From positions 1 through 64,000 of the forward strand of contig NZ_PZJN01000001.1 of assembly GCF_003206695.1 (NCBI RefSeq): a stretch of 64,000 nucleotides of DNA, in the 5' to 3' direction. The notes under the pieces were generated by a model. That model was not told the origin of the DNA and did no database searches. It worked only from the letters and a program-made list of their open reading frames with translations. The stretch comes from Salinicola halophyticus. GTDB taxonomy: Bacteria; Pseudomonadota; Gammaproteobacteria; Pseudomonadales; Halomonadaceae. Within the stretch, counting starts at the first letter, position 1. Each line of letters opens with the position of its first letter. Below, one piece after another: positions 41,884-50,402 of the stretch. Made by a program: the position numbers and the translations under genes.

Positions 41884-43769
41884 GCGCGCGACGCTCCCGC
41901 CGAGCCATCCGATGGCCGCAGCCAGACGACGCAGGCCAGGGCCGGCAGCTGGCCGCTCGCCACCGCATCGGTCACGTCCTTTCGCGAGCAGACCAGCGGC
42001 GCGCCCTGCGGCTCCACAACAACCGCTTGCGAAGAGAGGTTGATGACGATAGTCAGCATCTGCCCGTCGCCCAGCTGCCAGCGGGATTCCACTGCCTTGT
42101 CGGCGACGACCCAGGCACCGATCGCGCGAGCACCCTCGAGTCCGGGAATGATGTGCCGATTTCGCAGTGCCAGCCAGCGACGAAAGCGTTCGCGGACGCG
42201 ACGGTGTTCGGGCGCGGCGGCCTCGGCGTCGTCGAGGCAGGACGCCTCGAACGTGGCCACGGCATTGGGGTCGGGAATGCGCTGTCGCTGTTCCGGATCC
42301 TGGAACGCGGGGAAATCGGCGAACTCTTGGCGACGCCCTTCCCGCACCGCGTCCGCCAGCGCGTCGTGGTGATCGGTGAAGAACAGAAACGGCCGCGTCG
42401 AGCCCCACTCATCGCCCATGAACAGCAACGGAATGGCGGGCGACAGCAGCAACAGCAGGGTTGCCGCATCGAGCGCCTCGGGTTCGGTCAGCTGTGGCAG
42501 ACGCTCGCCCAGCGCCCGGTTGCCGATCTGGTCATGGTTCTGAAGGAAATTGACGAATGCGGTGGGCGGCAGATGACCGCTGGGTTCACCACGCGCTTCC
42601 CCCTTGCGAGAGGGTTGCCCCTGGTAGACGAACCCTTCGCCCAGCGCGGTCGCGAGCTTCTGCGTCGCGTCGTCGACGAAGTCGGCGTAGTAGCCTTCGC
42701 GCTCACCGGTCAGCAGCACATGCATGGTGTTATGCCAGTCGTCCGCCCACTGCGCATCGTAGAGCCCCGGCGCCAGCAGGCTGGCCTGATTGTGCTCGTT
42801 TTCCAGAATCAGATGGCAGTGCCGGTCGGGGCCTACGCGCTCACGCAGGGTTTGGCCCAGCTCGACCAGGAAATCCCGCTCGCTGATGGCATGAACGGCG
42901 TCGAAACGCAGCCCGTCGAAACGATATTCGAGCAGCCACATCAGCGCGTTGTCGATGAAGAAACGCCGTACTTGAGGCCGCCGGAAATCGATGGCACCGC
43001 CCCATGGCGTCTGCAGATCGTCACGGAAGAAAGGCTTGGCGTAATGCGTCAGGAAATTGCCATCTGGGCCGAAGTGGTTATAGACCACATCAAGAAAAAT
43101 CATCAGACCGTGGCCGTGGACCTCGTCGATCAGGGCCTTGAGCTCATCAGGCGATGCGTAGTAGGCAGCAACGGCGTAAGGCTGGACGCCGTCGTAGCCC
43201 CAGTTGCGCTCACCCGGACACTCGGCGAGGGGCATCAGCTCGATCGCGGTAATCCCCAGCTCCACCAGCGCCGGCAGGCGATGACGCAAACCATCAATGC
43301 CGCCGCAGGCCCCCAGATGCACTTCGTAGATCACCGTCTGTTGCCACGGCCGGCCGGTCCATTCGGGATGCCGCCAGGCGTAGCGGTCGGGATCGACCAC
43401 GCAGGTCGACCCATCCACGCCGTCGCGCAAGGCTTTCGATGCCGGATCGGGAACTGCCATGCCGTCGTCGTCACCCTCGACGAAAACCCGGTATCGATAG
43501 GCCGTCGACAGCGAACATTCGAGTTCGAGCTCGAAATCGCCGTCTCCCATGGGCCTCATCGGCTGAGAGCCCAGCCCCTCGCACTCCAGGTCGACGCGTT
43601 GCGCGCTCGGCGCCCACAGCCGAAAACGAATACGCCCGTCGGCGACTGGCGCAGCACCGTAAAACGGTGTCCACGCGGCCCTTCTCGGCTCGCCGGGTTG
43701 CCCGGTGATTCCTGTTGACTCACCCGCTGACTTACCCGCGGAGTCATCCGCTTGAAACGACGCGCTCAT
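41880..43769 (-). CDS. treZ: Malto-oligosyltrehalose trehalohydrolase TreZ
   Basis: A 629-residue GH13 enzyme that releases trehalose from the TreY product. It has an N-terminal beta domain (FYGAAPVADGRIRFRLWAPSA), then YEVHLGACGG, GVQPYAVAAYYASP, nucleophile region GLRFDAVHAI (Asp290), LILENEHNQ (Glu323) and FLQNHDQIGNRALG. The ATG at 43769 has GAGGA 7 bp upstream and lies in a 4-nt overlap with the gene before it. Residues 8-25 are Ser/Gly/Thr-rich (SAGKSAGESTG). Both flanking junctions are ATGA overlaps, so expression is tightly coupled to its neighbours. Confidence 0.95.
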   Translation of the reverse strand: MSASFQADDSAGKSAGESTGITGQPGEPRRAAWTPFYGAAPVADGRIRFRLWAPSAQRVDLECEGLGSQPMRPMGDGDFELELECSLSTAYRYRVFVEGDDDGMAVPDPASKALRDGVDGSTCVVDPDRYAWRHPEWTGRPWQQTVIYEVHLGACGGIDGLRHRLPALVELGITAIELMPLAECPGERNWGYDGVQPYAVAAYYASPDELKALIDEVHGHGLMIFLDVVYNHFGPDGNFLTHYAKPFFRDDLQTPWGGAIDFRRPQVRRFFIDNALMWLLEYRFDGLRFDAVHAISERDFLVELGQTLRERVGPDRHCHLILENEHNQASLLAPGLYDAQWADDWHNTMHVLLTGEREGYYADFVDDATQKLATALGEGFVYQGQPSRKGEARGEPSGHLPPTAFVNFLQNHDQIGNRALGERLPQLTEPEALDAATLLLLLSPAIPLLFMGDEWGSTRPFLFFTDHHDALADAVREGRRQEFADFPAFQDPEQRQRIPDPNAVATFEASCLDDAEAAAPEHRRVRERFRRWLALRNRHIIPGLEGARAIGAWVVADKAVESRWQLGDGQMLTIVINLSSQAVVVEPQGAPLVCSRKDVTDAVASGQLPALACVVWLRPSDGSAGASRA

Positions 43770-45229
43770 GAACCGTCCTCGAACCAGATTTCGTGGCGCA
43801 GGAACAGTGCCGCCATCGGCGGTACTGTCACGGCGAGAGACTGGGCGTGACCATGGCTGGGTATCGGCTCCGTCATGGCGCCGCGGCCGTTGCCCACATT
43901 GCTGCCGCCGTAGAAAACGCTGTCGCTGTTCAATGTCTCGCGCCACCAGCCGGCGCTGGGCACGCCCAGACGATAGCGATAGTGAACACAGGCCTGAAAA
44001 TTGCACACGCAGACCAGGCTGGCATGGCCGCTTTCGGCATGGCGCGCGAAGACGATCACGCAATTGTCGCTATCGTCGTCGACCAGCCACTCGAAGCCGA
44101 GACGATCCTCGCCGCGGACCTGCAGCGCCGGCTCGTTGACGTAAAGACGATTGAGATCGGCGACCAGACGCAGTACGCCCGCATGACGACTTTCGAAGAG
44201 CAGCGGCCAGTGCAGCGCAGCTTCCCATGACTCGGCCAGAACCTGGCCCAGCTCGACGCCCATTGCCACCTGCTTGTCGCCAGGCAATGCCCACATCAAT
44301 GCCAGACACGTCCTGAACGCCGCAAAACGCTGCCAATCATCGCCATGAACCTGCAAGCGCCACTGCCCCAGCGCGGTGGTGTCATCGGGCACCTGCTCCA
44401 GCAGGCCGCGACTGAGTTCGCGGGGCGTCAGCGCGGCAATCCAGGCGGCGTGTTGCCGACAGCGCTCGGCGGGAGACAGTGCCAGGTAGTCGGCACTGGC
44501 AAGGCGCCATCGCACCCGAGGATCGAGTACCAGCACCGGCTCGGTGGTCTTGCTCAGAAACAGTCGGCATTCGGCGCCGCGGCCCTCCCCGGAGTGATCG
44601 CTCACCTCCTCGTAGCCATCGATATGACAGCGATCACACCACGCCAGAAATTCCGGCTGGGTCATCGATGATAGCGGCGAATAGACGATGACCACGCCGA
44701 CACCGGCAATGTGACAGGTCTCGATGAACTGGCAGACGACGCTATGCGGCTGGCCGATCAGCGCGCCGTCGAGGACGATATGCGTGAAGCCCAGATCGGC
44801 AACATAGGGCACCAGCTCCTCGGCGAGCCGATTCCAGTTCATCGGCAGGGCGAAATGGGAGAGATACCAGTCGAGTGCGCGCAGGCGATAGAAAGCCAGC
44901 GGCATCTCGCCCCCGTGGCGTCCGGGTCTGGCTCGCATCCAGTCGCCGTCGTCCCAGGACCAGGTGCCCAGCCACTCACTGCTTCTCATCTTGCTCCCCG
45001 GACGCGCGGCGTCACGCGGCGTGGGAACGGACGAGGAACCGGATGACGAGGCAGCCGACAAATCAGCGGCAATCGGCCGGATACCCGGAAGCGTCGAAGT
45101 CCTCTGCGCAGAGGCGTTCAGTTCAGCAGGACCGGATTCGTTGTCTCTCTCGGTGCTTTCAACACTTTCGGCACTTTCAACACTTTCAGTACTTCCGGCA
45201 CTGGCGCGCCCTTGGCGAGAATTCGTCAT
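43766..45229 (-). CDS. Degenerate branching-enzyme-like protein lacking the catalytic core
   Basis: A 487-residue intact frame between glgA and treZ, joined to both by ATGA overlaps. Compared with GlgB in this window, residues 131-182 match the barrel start (WNRLAEELVPYVADLGFTH, FIETCHIAGVGVVI), and residues 290-475 match the late barrel and C-terminal beta domain (GDDWQRFAAFRTCLALMWALPGDK, VADLNRLYVNEPAL, YRYRLGVPSAGWW, ETLNSDSVFYGGSNVGN). The middle barrel is collapsed to about 100 residues: the nucleophile segment (VDAVASM) and the AEEST acid/base segment are absent, and the HDEV site reads LEQV. Residues 1-80 are a Ser/Glu/Pro-rich tail. An internal ATG at 44989 with GGGGAG is an alternative start. 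It is probably non-catalytic; a glucan-binding or GlgA/GlgB partner role is inference. Confidence 0.82.
   Translation of the reverse strand: MTNSRQGRASAGSTESVESAESVESTERDNESGPAELNASAQRTSTLPGIRPIAADLSAASSSGSSSVPTPRDAARPGSKMRSSEWLGTWSWDDGDWMRARPGRHGGEMPLAFYRLRALDWYLSHFALPMNWNRLAEELVPYVADLGFTHIVLDGALIGQPHSVVCQFIETCHIAGVGVVIVYSPLSSMTQPEFLAWCDRCHIDGYEEVSDHSGEGRGAECRLFLSKTTEPVLVLDPRVRWRLASADYLALSPAERCRQHAAWIAALTPRELSRGLLEQVPDDTTALGQWRLQVHGDDWQRFAAFRTCLALMWALPGDKQVAMGVELGQVLAESWEAALHWPLLFESRHAGVLRLVADLNRLYVNEPALQVRGEDRLGFEWLVDDDSDNCVIVFARHAESGHASLVCVCNFQACVHYRYRLGVPSAGWWRETLNSDSVFYGGSNVGNGRGAMTEPIPSHGHAQSLAVTVPPMAALFLRHEIWFEDGS
45147..45200 (-). repeat. 9-bp tandem repeat encoding an SVE/STE tail
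   Basis: About six copies of a nonamer related to CTTTCAACA, in frame, encode the tripeptide series STE-SVE-SAE-SVE-STE at residues 13-27 of the branching-enzyme-like protein. Changes in copy number would keep the frame. Confidence 0.8.
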
Positions 45230-46833
45230 CGTCGTGCCGCGACGTCGTCGGATCGGACGGTCGCCTCCGAGAGCAGATCGGCGTAAAGCCGGCGGTAGGG
45301 AATTACGGCCTGGCGCCAGTGCAGCCGCCCCGCCATCGCCGCCCGGCGCATGGCGTAGAACAGATCGGTTGCCCGAAACAGATCGAACGCCCGCAGCACG
45401 GTGGCACGATAGTTCTCCACGCTCATATCATCGAACAGCAAGCCGTTGATGCCGTCCTGAATCGTATCCGCGAGCCCACCGGTTCGGTGGGCGATCGGCA
45501 GCGAGCCAAAGCGCTGAGCGTAGAGCTGGCTGAGTCCGCAGGGTTCGAACCGCGATGGCATCAGCAGAAAGTCGCTCCCCGCATAGATCTGACGCGCCTC
45601 GCCCTCGTCGAAACCGATGTTGACGCCCACCTGACCCGGGTAGCGCGTTGCCATCTCGACGAGCGACTGCTCGATGGCATGTTCACCCTGGCCGATCACG
45701 ACCAGCTGGCCGCCGGCCCGCACGATGGCATCGGTGACCTCGATGGTCAGATCGAGCCCTTTCTGCGCTACCAGCCGCGAGACCACGGCAAACAGCGGAC
45801 CGCCGCTGGGCGCGAGCCCGAACATGCGACGCACACGCTGGGTATTGGCGCGTTTGCCGTGCCAATCGTTGATGCCGAAATTGGGCGCCAGATGCGGGTC
45901 GGTACGCGGATCCCAGTGATCGTCGATGCCGTTGAGCAGCCCGCTGAGACGCCCTTCCAGCGCGCGCTTCTTGAGCAGTCCCTCGAGGCCACAGCCCAGC
46001 GCCGGCGTGGTGATCTCGACGGCATAGTTGCCGCTGACGGTCGTGACGTGGGAGGCGTAGGAAAGCCCGGCCTTCATGAACGAAAGCTGGCCGTGAAACT
46101 CGACCCCATCGATATGGAAGGCCGTCGCCGGAATGCCCAGTGCGGGCAGTCTTTCGGCGGGAAAAACGCCCTGATAGGCGAGGTTGTGAATGGTGTAGAC
46201 CGAGGGCACGTAACGTTTGCCGAGCCAGCGCACGTATCCCGCTGTCAGCCCGGTGGCCCAATCGTTGAGATGCAGCAGGTCGACCTGCCAATCGAGCAGG
46301 GCAACATCGTTGACGAGCTCGGCCGCGGCCATCGCCAGCCGCGCAAAACGAACGTCGTTGTCCGCCCAGCCCACGCCCAGTTCATCGCCGTAGGCGTTGC
46401 CCACCCGATCGTAGAGTTCGGGACACAGCACCACATAAATAATCAGGCCGTCTTCACACAGCAGACGGCCGATTTCACACGCGGGCAGCTCGTGGCGGGC
46501 AGGTAGGCTGGCAACATGGACGATCGGACGTCCAGCGGTGAGTAGCTGACGATAGCCGGGCATCAGAACCCGCACATCGTAGTTGGGTTTCAGCGCGCGT
46601 GGCAGCGCCGCGGACACATCCCCCAGCCCGCCGGCCTTAATGAAGTCGGCGATCTCGGTCGTAACGAACAGCACACGCCGGTGGCGCTCCGGCGCGACGG
46701 GAATGGGTCGCGACAAGGCACTTCGGGAAGCGTTTGCTGCCCCTTGGCCGGACGCCGATGCGAGCCAGTGGGAAGTCTCCCCACCTCTTGCTGCCGTCCG
46801 GCTGTTCTTTCCATGAACCACGGCCTGCGTCAT
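45226..46833 (-). CDS. glgA: Glycogen/starch synthase, GT5
   Basis: A 535-residue glycosyltransferase that elongates alpha-1,4-glucan from ADP-glucose. The ADP-glucose-binding motif KAGGLGDV begins at Lys66, and the C-terminal nucleotide-sugar region LMPSRFEPCGLSQLYA is intact. The ATG at 46833 is chosen because GGGGGAGG lies 6 bp upstream; an in-frame start at 46911 lacks one. The N-terminal 45 residues are an extension before the Rossmann fold begins (RRVLFVTTEIADF). It is the first gene of the leftward set, with a promoter-like sequence 235 bp upstream. No ADP-glucose pyrophosphorylase gene is in the window. Confidence 0.95.
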   Translation of the reverse strand: MTQAVVHGKNSRTAARGGETSHWLASASGQGAANASRSALSRPIPVAPERHRRVLFVTTEIADFIKAGGLGDVSAALPRALKPNYDVRVLMPGYRQLLTAGRPIVHVASLPARHELPACEIGRLLCEDGLIIYVVLCPELYDRVGNAYGDELGVGWADNDVRFARLAMAAAELVNDVALLDWQVDLLHLNDWATGLTAGYVRWLGKRYVPSVYTIHNLAYQGVFPAERLPALGIPATAFHIDGVEFHGQLSFMKAGLSYASHVTTVSGNYAVEITTPALGCGLEGLLKKRALEGRLSGLLNGIDDHWDPRTDPHLAPNFGINDWHGKRANTQRVRRMFGLAPSGGPLFAVVSRLVAQKGLDLTIEVTDAIVRAGGQLVVIGQGEHAIEQSLVEMATRYPGQVGVNIGFDEGEARQIYAGSDFLLMPSRFEPCGLSQLYAQRFGSLPIAHRTGGLADTIQDGINGLLFDDMSVENYRATVLRAFDLFRATDLFYAMRRAAMAGRLHWRQAVIPYRRLYADLLSEATVRSDDVAARR

Positions 46834-47069
46834 ATCCAGCCTCCCCCGAACATCCGGTCCACCAGTGGGTAGCAACCAGCGTCGACCCATCATCGTGCGC
46901 TCCGATACCACTCAACGACGATAACCGGCGTTAATAAAACGGGCCAACGGCTGTAATGACGGTTCTCCTGAGGATAAAGGATGAAAATGAGTCGAGCACG
47001 AGGCGCGCTCCGGTAGACGCTCCGCCCAACGAGCCACGCACTGCTCGCGCAAGGATGTCACTAGGTACA

Positions 47070-47098
47070 GATATATGCCACTGCCCGGAAAGCGTCAA
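47070..47098 (-). promoter_or_regulatory. Sigma70-like promoter for the glgA-led gene set
   Basis: On the minus strand, TTGACG (47093-47098) and TATATC (47070-47075) are separated by exactly 17 bp. Five of six and four of six bases match the consensus hexamers. It points toward glgA and lies just past the acrAB terminator. Confidence 0.55.
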
Positions 47099-47147
47099 AG
47101 TCCGTTTGAACGGCTGTAGGGAGAAGTGGATGAACAACCATAAAAAA

Positions 47148-47172
47148 AGGCAACCTCCATGGGAGGTTGCCT
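47148..47172 (-). terminator. Rho-independent terminator of acrAB
   Basis: A perfect 11-bp stem, AGGCAACCTCC with GGAGGTTGCCT, has a 3-nt loop and is followed on the minus strand by seven T residues. It lies 39 bp after the acrB stop. Confidence 0.93.
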
Positions 47173-47210
47173 GTCGAGGACTGGATTTCCAGTATCGCTT
47201 GCGGGACCCG

Positions 47211-50200
47211 TTAATGGCTTTCGCGCGACTCCGGCGACTGCCGATCCTTGCCGGACTTGTTCCTGCCCAGTCTGGACTGCAACCCATGCGTGACCTTCAT
47301 GATCAGCACATAGGTCGCCGGCACGAAAATCGTCGCCAGCAGCGTGATCGAGATCATGCCGCCCACCACCGGCGTGCCGATCTGATTACGACTCGCCGCG
47401 CTGGCACCCGACGCCAGCGCCAACGGCAAGGTACCACCGATGAACGCCAGCGAGGTCATCACGATCGGGCGGAAACGTTGACGCGCCGCCACCTTGGCCG
47501 CATCGACCACCGAAAGCCCCGCGTGCTTGCGCTGCTGCTCGGCGAACTCGACGATCAGGATGGCGTTCTTTGCCGCCAACCCGACGACCACCAGCAAACC
47601 CACCTGCAGATAGACGCTGGTGCTCAAGCCTGCCAGGTAGACCGCGAGAATCGCGCCGACGAAGGCGAACGGCACCGCCGACACCACCGCCAGCGGCAAG
47701 GTCCAGCTCTCGTACTGCGCCGCCAGGATCAGGAACATCATGATCACACCGAACGACAGTGCCAGCGTCGCCGCGGTGCCGACGTTGACCTGCTGATAGG
47801 CCTCGCCGCTCCAGCCCATCCCGTAATTGGTGCCCAGGGTATCGGTCACCACCTCCTGCATCGCCTGTACCGCTTCACCCGAGCTATAGCCCGGTGCCGG
47901 CCCGCCGGAGAATTGCGCCGCCGAGTAGGTGTTGTAGCGCTGCAGCACCGACGGCGCCTTGCCACGGGTCAGGGTCACCAGCTCCGACAGCGGAATACGC
48001 TGACCGTCGCCACCGCGCACGTAGACCTTGCTCAGGTCGTCCGGATTGCGCCGGAAATCGTCCTCGGACTGGAGATAAACCTGAAAGTTACGGCTCGAGC
48101 TCGTGAAATAGTTGACGAAGGAGCTACCGAAAGTGCTCGCCATGGTGGTATTCAAGTCCGTGATATCCACACCCAGGCTGCGCGCCTTGTCCGTATCGAC
48201 ATCCGCCTCGTAGACCGGCACGTTGACATCGAGTGACGAGAAGACACCCGCAAGTTCCGGCCGCTCGGCCGCCGCCTGCATGACCTTTCCAGCCGCCTCT
48301 GCCAGTTGCTGAGAGGTATCACCGCCGTAGGACTGCAGATAGCCGGTGAACCCGCCGGTGGGCGACAGACCCTGGATCGGTGGCAGGTTGAAGGCAACCG
48401 TCTTGCCGCCCTGAATCTGACCGCCGATCTGCATGATCTTCTGGGTCAGCTGGTCCACCGTGATGTCACGATCCGCCCACGGTTTCATGGTGACGAAGAC
48501 CGTACCCTTGGCGGTGTTGGGTGAACTCGAGAGGATATCGAAGCCCGGAATCCCGGTGACGTAGTTGATGCCCGGCACGGCATCGCGCAGCCGCTGACTC
48601 AACTCCTGCACGTAGGCGTCGGTACGCGCTACCGACGACCCGGCCGGCAGGCTGACCGAGGCCAGAGCCACACCCTGGTCCTCGGAAGGCAGCAGCGCCG
48701 CCGGCAACTGGGCAAAGATCATCCAGGAGACGATACCGGCAGCCGCCAGCCCCACCACCACCAGCCACAGCTGGTGAATGATGAAATTGGTGATCGCCAT
48801 GAAGAAGTCGGTGATCTTGTCGAAGATTTTGTTAAACCAGTCGAACGGCTTGCGGATGGCCCGCACGAACCCGGACTGCTGCATGCGATCCTGGTGCTTG
48901 AGAAAGATCGCGCCGATCGCCGGAGTGAACGACAGTGCCACGATCGCCGAGATCGCTACCGAGATCGCGATGGTGATCGCGAACTGCTGGTACATCTGGC
49001 CGGTCAGACCGCTCATGAAGCCAACCGGCACGAACACCGCCGCCATGATGAACGCCGTCGCGATGACCGCGCCGGAAACCTCCTTCATCGCTTCGAGCGC
49101 CGCGCTGAACGGCGTCGCCTCCTCGTCCTCGTCCATGATCCGTTCGATGTTCTCGATGACCACGATCGCATCGTCCACCACGATGCCGATCGCCAGTATC
49201 ATGCCGAACAGCGACAGCAGGTTGATCGAGAAGTCGAGCAGATACATCCCGGCAAACGTCCCCACCACCGAGATCGGCACCACCGACATCGCCACCAGGG
49301 TGGAGCGCCAACTCTGCAGGAACAAGAACACGATCACCGCGACGAGGAGCAGAGCCTCGATGAAGGTGTGCTCCACCGATTCGACGGAAGCATCGATGAA
49401 CAGCGTGGTGTCGTAGGGAATCTCGAAGTCCAGCCCCGGCGGGAATCGCGTCTTGAGATCCGCCATGGCGTCCTTGACTTCCTTGGCGACGTCCAGCGCG
49501 TTGGCACCCGGCTGCAGGTAGATCGCGATCGGCGCGATCGGCTTGTTGTTGACGTAGGCCTGGATACCGTAACTGTTCTTGCCCAGCTCGATCCGGGCGA
49601 CATCGCTCAGCCGCAGCGAGGAGCCGTCGGCATTGGTGCGCAGAATGATGTCCCGGAACTGATCGACACTGTCATAACGCCCCTGGGTCGTGATGGTGTA
49701 CGTGTATGGCGTCGGATCGCTCTGGGGCTCGGCACCGAGCTTGCCACCCGCCACCACCGCGTTCTGGGCCTGGATTGCCGAAGAGACTTCGGCCGGCGTC
49801 AGGTCGTATTGCGCCAGCTTGTCCGGATTGAGCCAGACGCGCATGGCGAATTCCTGGCTACCCAGTACCTGCGCCTGCCCCACGCCGGGAAGCCGTGACA
49901 ACTCGTCCGTCACGTTGATGTTGGCGTAGTTGGTCAGGTAGAGCGAATCGTAGGCGTCCGTGGTCGAGGTGATACCCACGAACAGCAGAATGCTCGACGA
50001 GCGCTGCTCTACCGTCACGCCCTGGGACTGCACTTCGCTGGGCAACTGTGACAGTGCCCGCTGGACCCGGTTGTTGACGTTGATCGTCGCCGTCTGCGGA
50101 TCGGTACCGATGTTGAAATAGACGCTCATCGACATCTGACCGCTGTCGGAACTCGACGAGGTCAGATAGATCATGTCTTCGGTGCCGTTGATCTCCTGGG

Positions 50201-50402
50201 CGATGACCGAGGCGACCGTGTCGGAAACGGTCTGGGCGCTGGCGCCGGGATAGGTCGCCGACACGCTGATCGTCGGCGGCACCACCGGCGGATACTGCTC
50301 GATCGGCAAGGTGCGCATCGCCATCAAACCGATCAGCGTGATGATGACCGAGATGACCGTGGCAAAAATCGGGCGCCTGATGAAAACGCTAGCAAAGTTC
50401 AT
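47211..50402 (-). CDS. acrB: RND multidrug efflux pump inner-membrane subunit
   Basis: A 1,063-residue HAE1-family RND transporter that expels drugs, detergents and solvents using the proton gradient. It starts MNFASVFIRRPIFATVISVII. The proton-relay aspartates Asp410/Asp411 lie in GIVVDDAIVVIEN (Asp407/408 in E. coli AcrB). Two large periplasmic loops and about 12 membrane segments are present. The C-terminal tail is short and charged (SGKDRQSPESRESH). The start overlaps the acrA stop by one base. No outer-membrane TolC/OprM gene follows, so the pump must share one encoded elsewhere. Confidence 0.95.
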   Translation of the reverse strand: MNFASVFIRRPIFATVISVIITLIGLMAMRTLPIEQYPPVVPPTISVSATYPGASAQTVSDTVASVIAQEINGTEDMIYLTSSSSDSGQMSMSVYFNIGTDPQTATINVNNRVQRALSQLPSEVQSQGVTVEQRSSSILLFVGITSTTDAYDSLYLTNYANINVTDELSRLPGVGQAQVLGSQEFAMRVWLNPDKLAQYDLTPAEVSSAIQAQNAVVAGGKLGAEPQSDPTPYTYTITTQGRYDSVDQFRDIILRTNADGSSLRLSDVARIELGKNSYGIQAYVNNKPIAPIAIYLQPGANALDVAKEVKDAMADLKTRFPPGLDFEIPYDTTLFIDASVESVEHTFIEALLLVAVIVFLFLQSWRSTLVAMSVVPISVVGTFAGMYLLDFSINLLSLFGMILAIGIVVDDAIVVIENIERIMDEDEEATPFSAALEAMKEVSGAVIATAFIMAAVFVPVGFMSGLTGQMYQQFAITIAISVAISAIVALSFTPAIGAIFLKHQDRMQQSGFVRAIRKPFDWFNKIFDKITDFFMAITNFIIHQLWLVVVGLAAAGIVSWMIFAQLPAALLPSEDQGVALASVSLPAGSSVARTDAYVQELSQRLRDAVPGINYVTGIPGFDILSSSPNTAKGTVFVTMKPWADRDITVDQLTQKIMQIGGQIQGGKTVAFNLPPIQGLSPTGGFTGYLQSYGGDTSQQLAEAAGKVMQAAAERPELAGVFSSLDVNVPVYEADVDTDKARSLGVDITDLNTTMASTFGSSFVNYFTSSSRNFQVYLQSEDDFRRNPDDLSKVYVRGGDGQRIPLSELVTLTRGKAPSVLQRYNTYSAAQFSGGPAPGYSSGEAVQAMQEVVTDTLGTNYGMGWSGEAYQQVNVGTAATLALSFGVIMMFLILAAQYESWTLPLAVVSAVPFAFVGAILAVYLAGLSTSVYLQVGLLVVVGLAAKNAILIVEFAEQQRKHAGLSVVDAAKVAARQRFRPIVMTSLAFIGGTLPLALASGASAASRNQIGTPVVGGMISITLLATIFVPATYVLIMKVTHGLQSRLGRNKSGKDRQSPESRESH

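Larger units (their letters stand above)
46834..47210 (-). other. glgA upstream region and acrB downstream region
   Basis: The 377-bp spacer holds no gene that I can support. From right to left it carries the acrAB terminator (47148-47172), a sigma70-like promoter (47070-47098) and then an untranslated leader of about 230 nt before glgA. Such a long leader leaves room for post-transcriptional control or a second, stress-sigma promoter, which I could not identify. Confidence 0.6.

Noticed and set aside
43766-45229. Reading the gene as a frameshifted pseudogene of glgB
   Set aside because: The frame is intact for 487 codons, overlaps both neighbours by ATGA, and the loss is an internal collapse of the barrel rather than a stop or frameshift.
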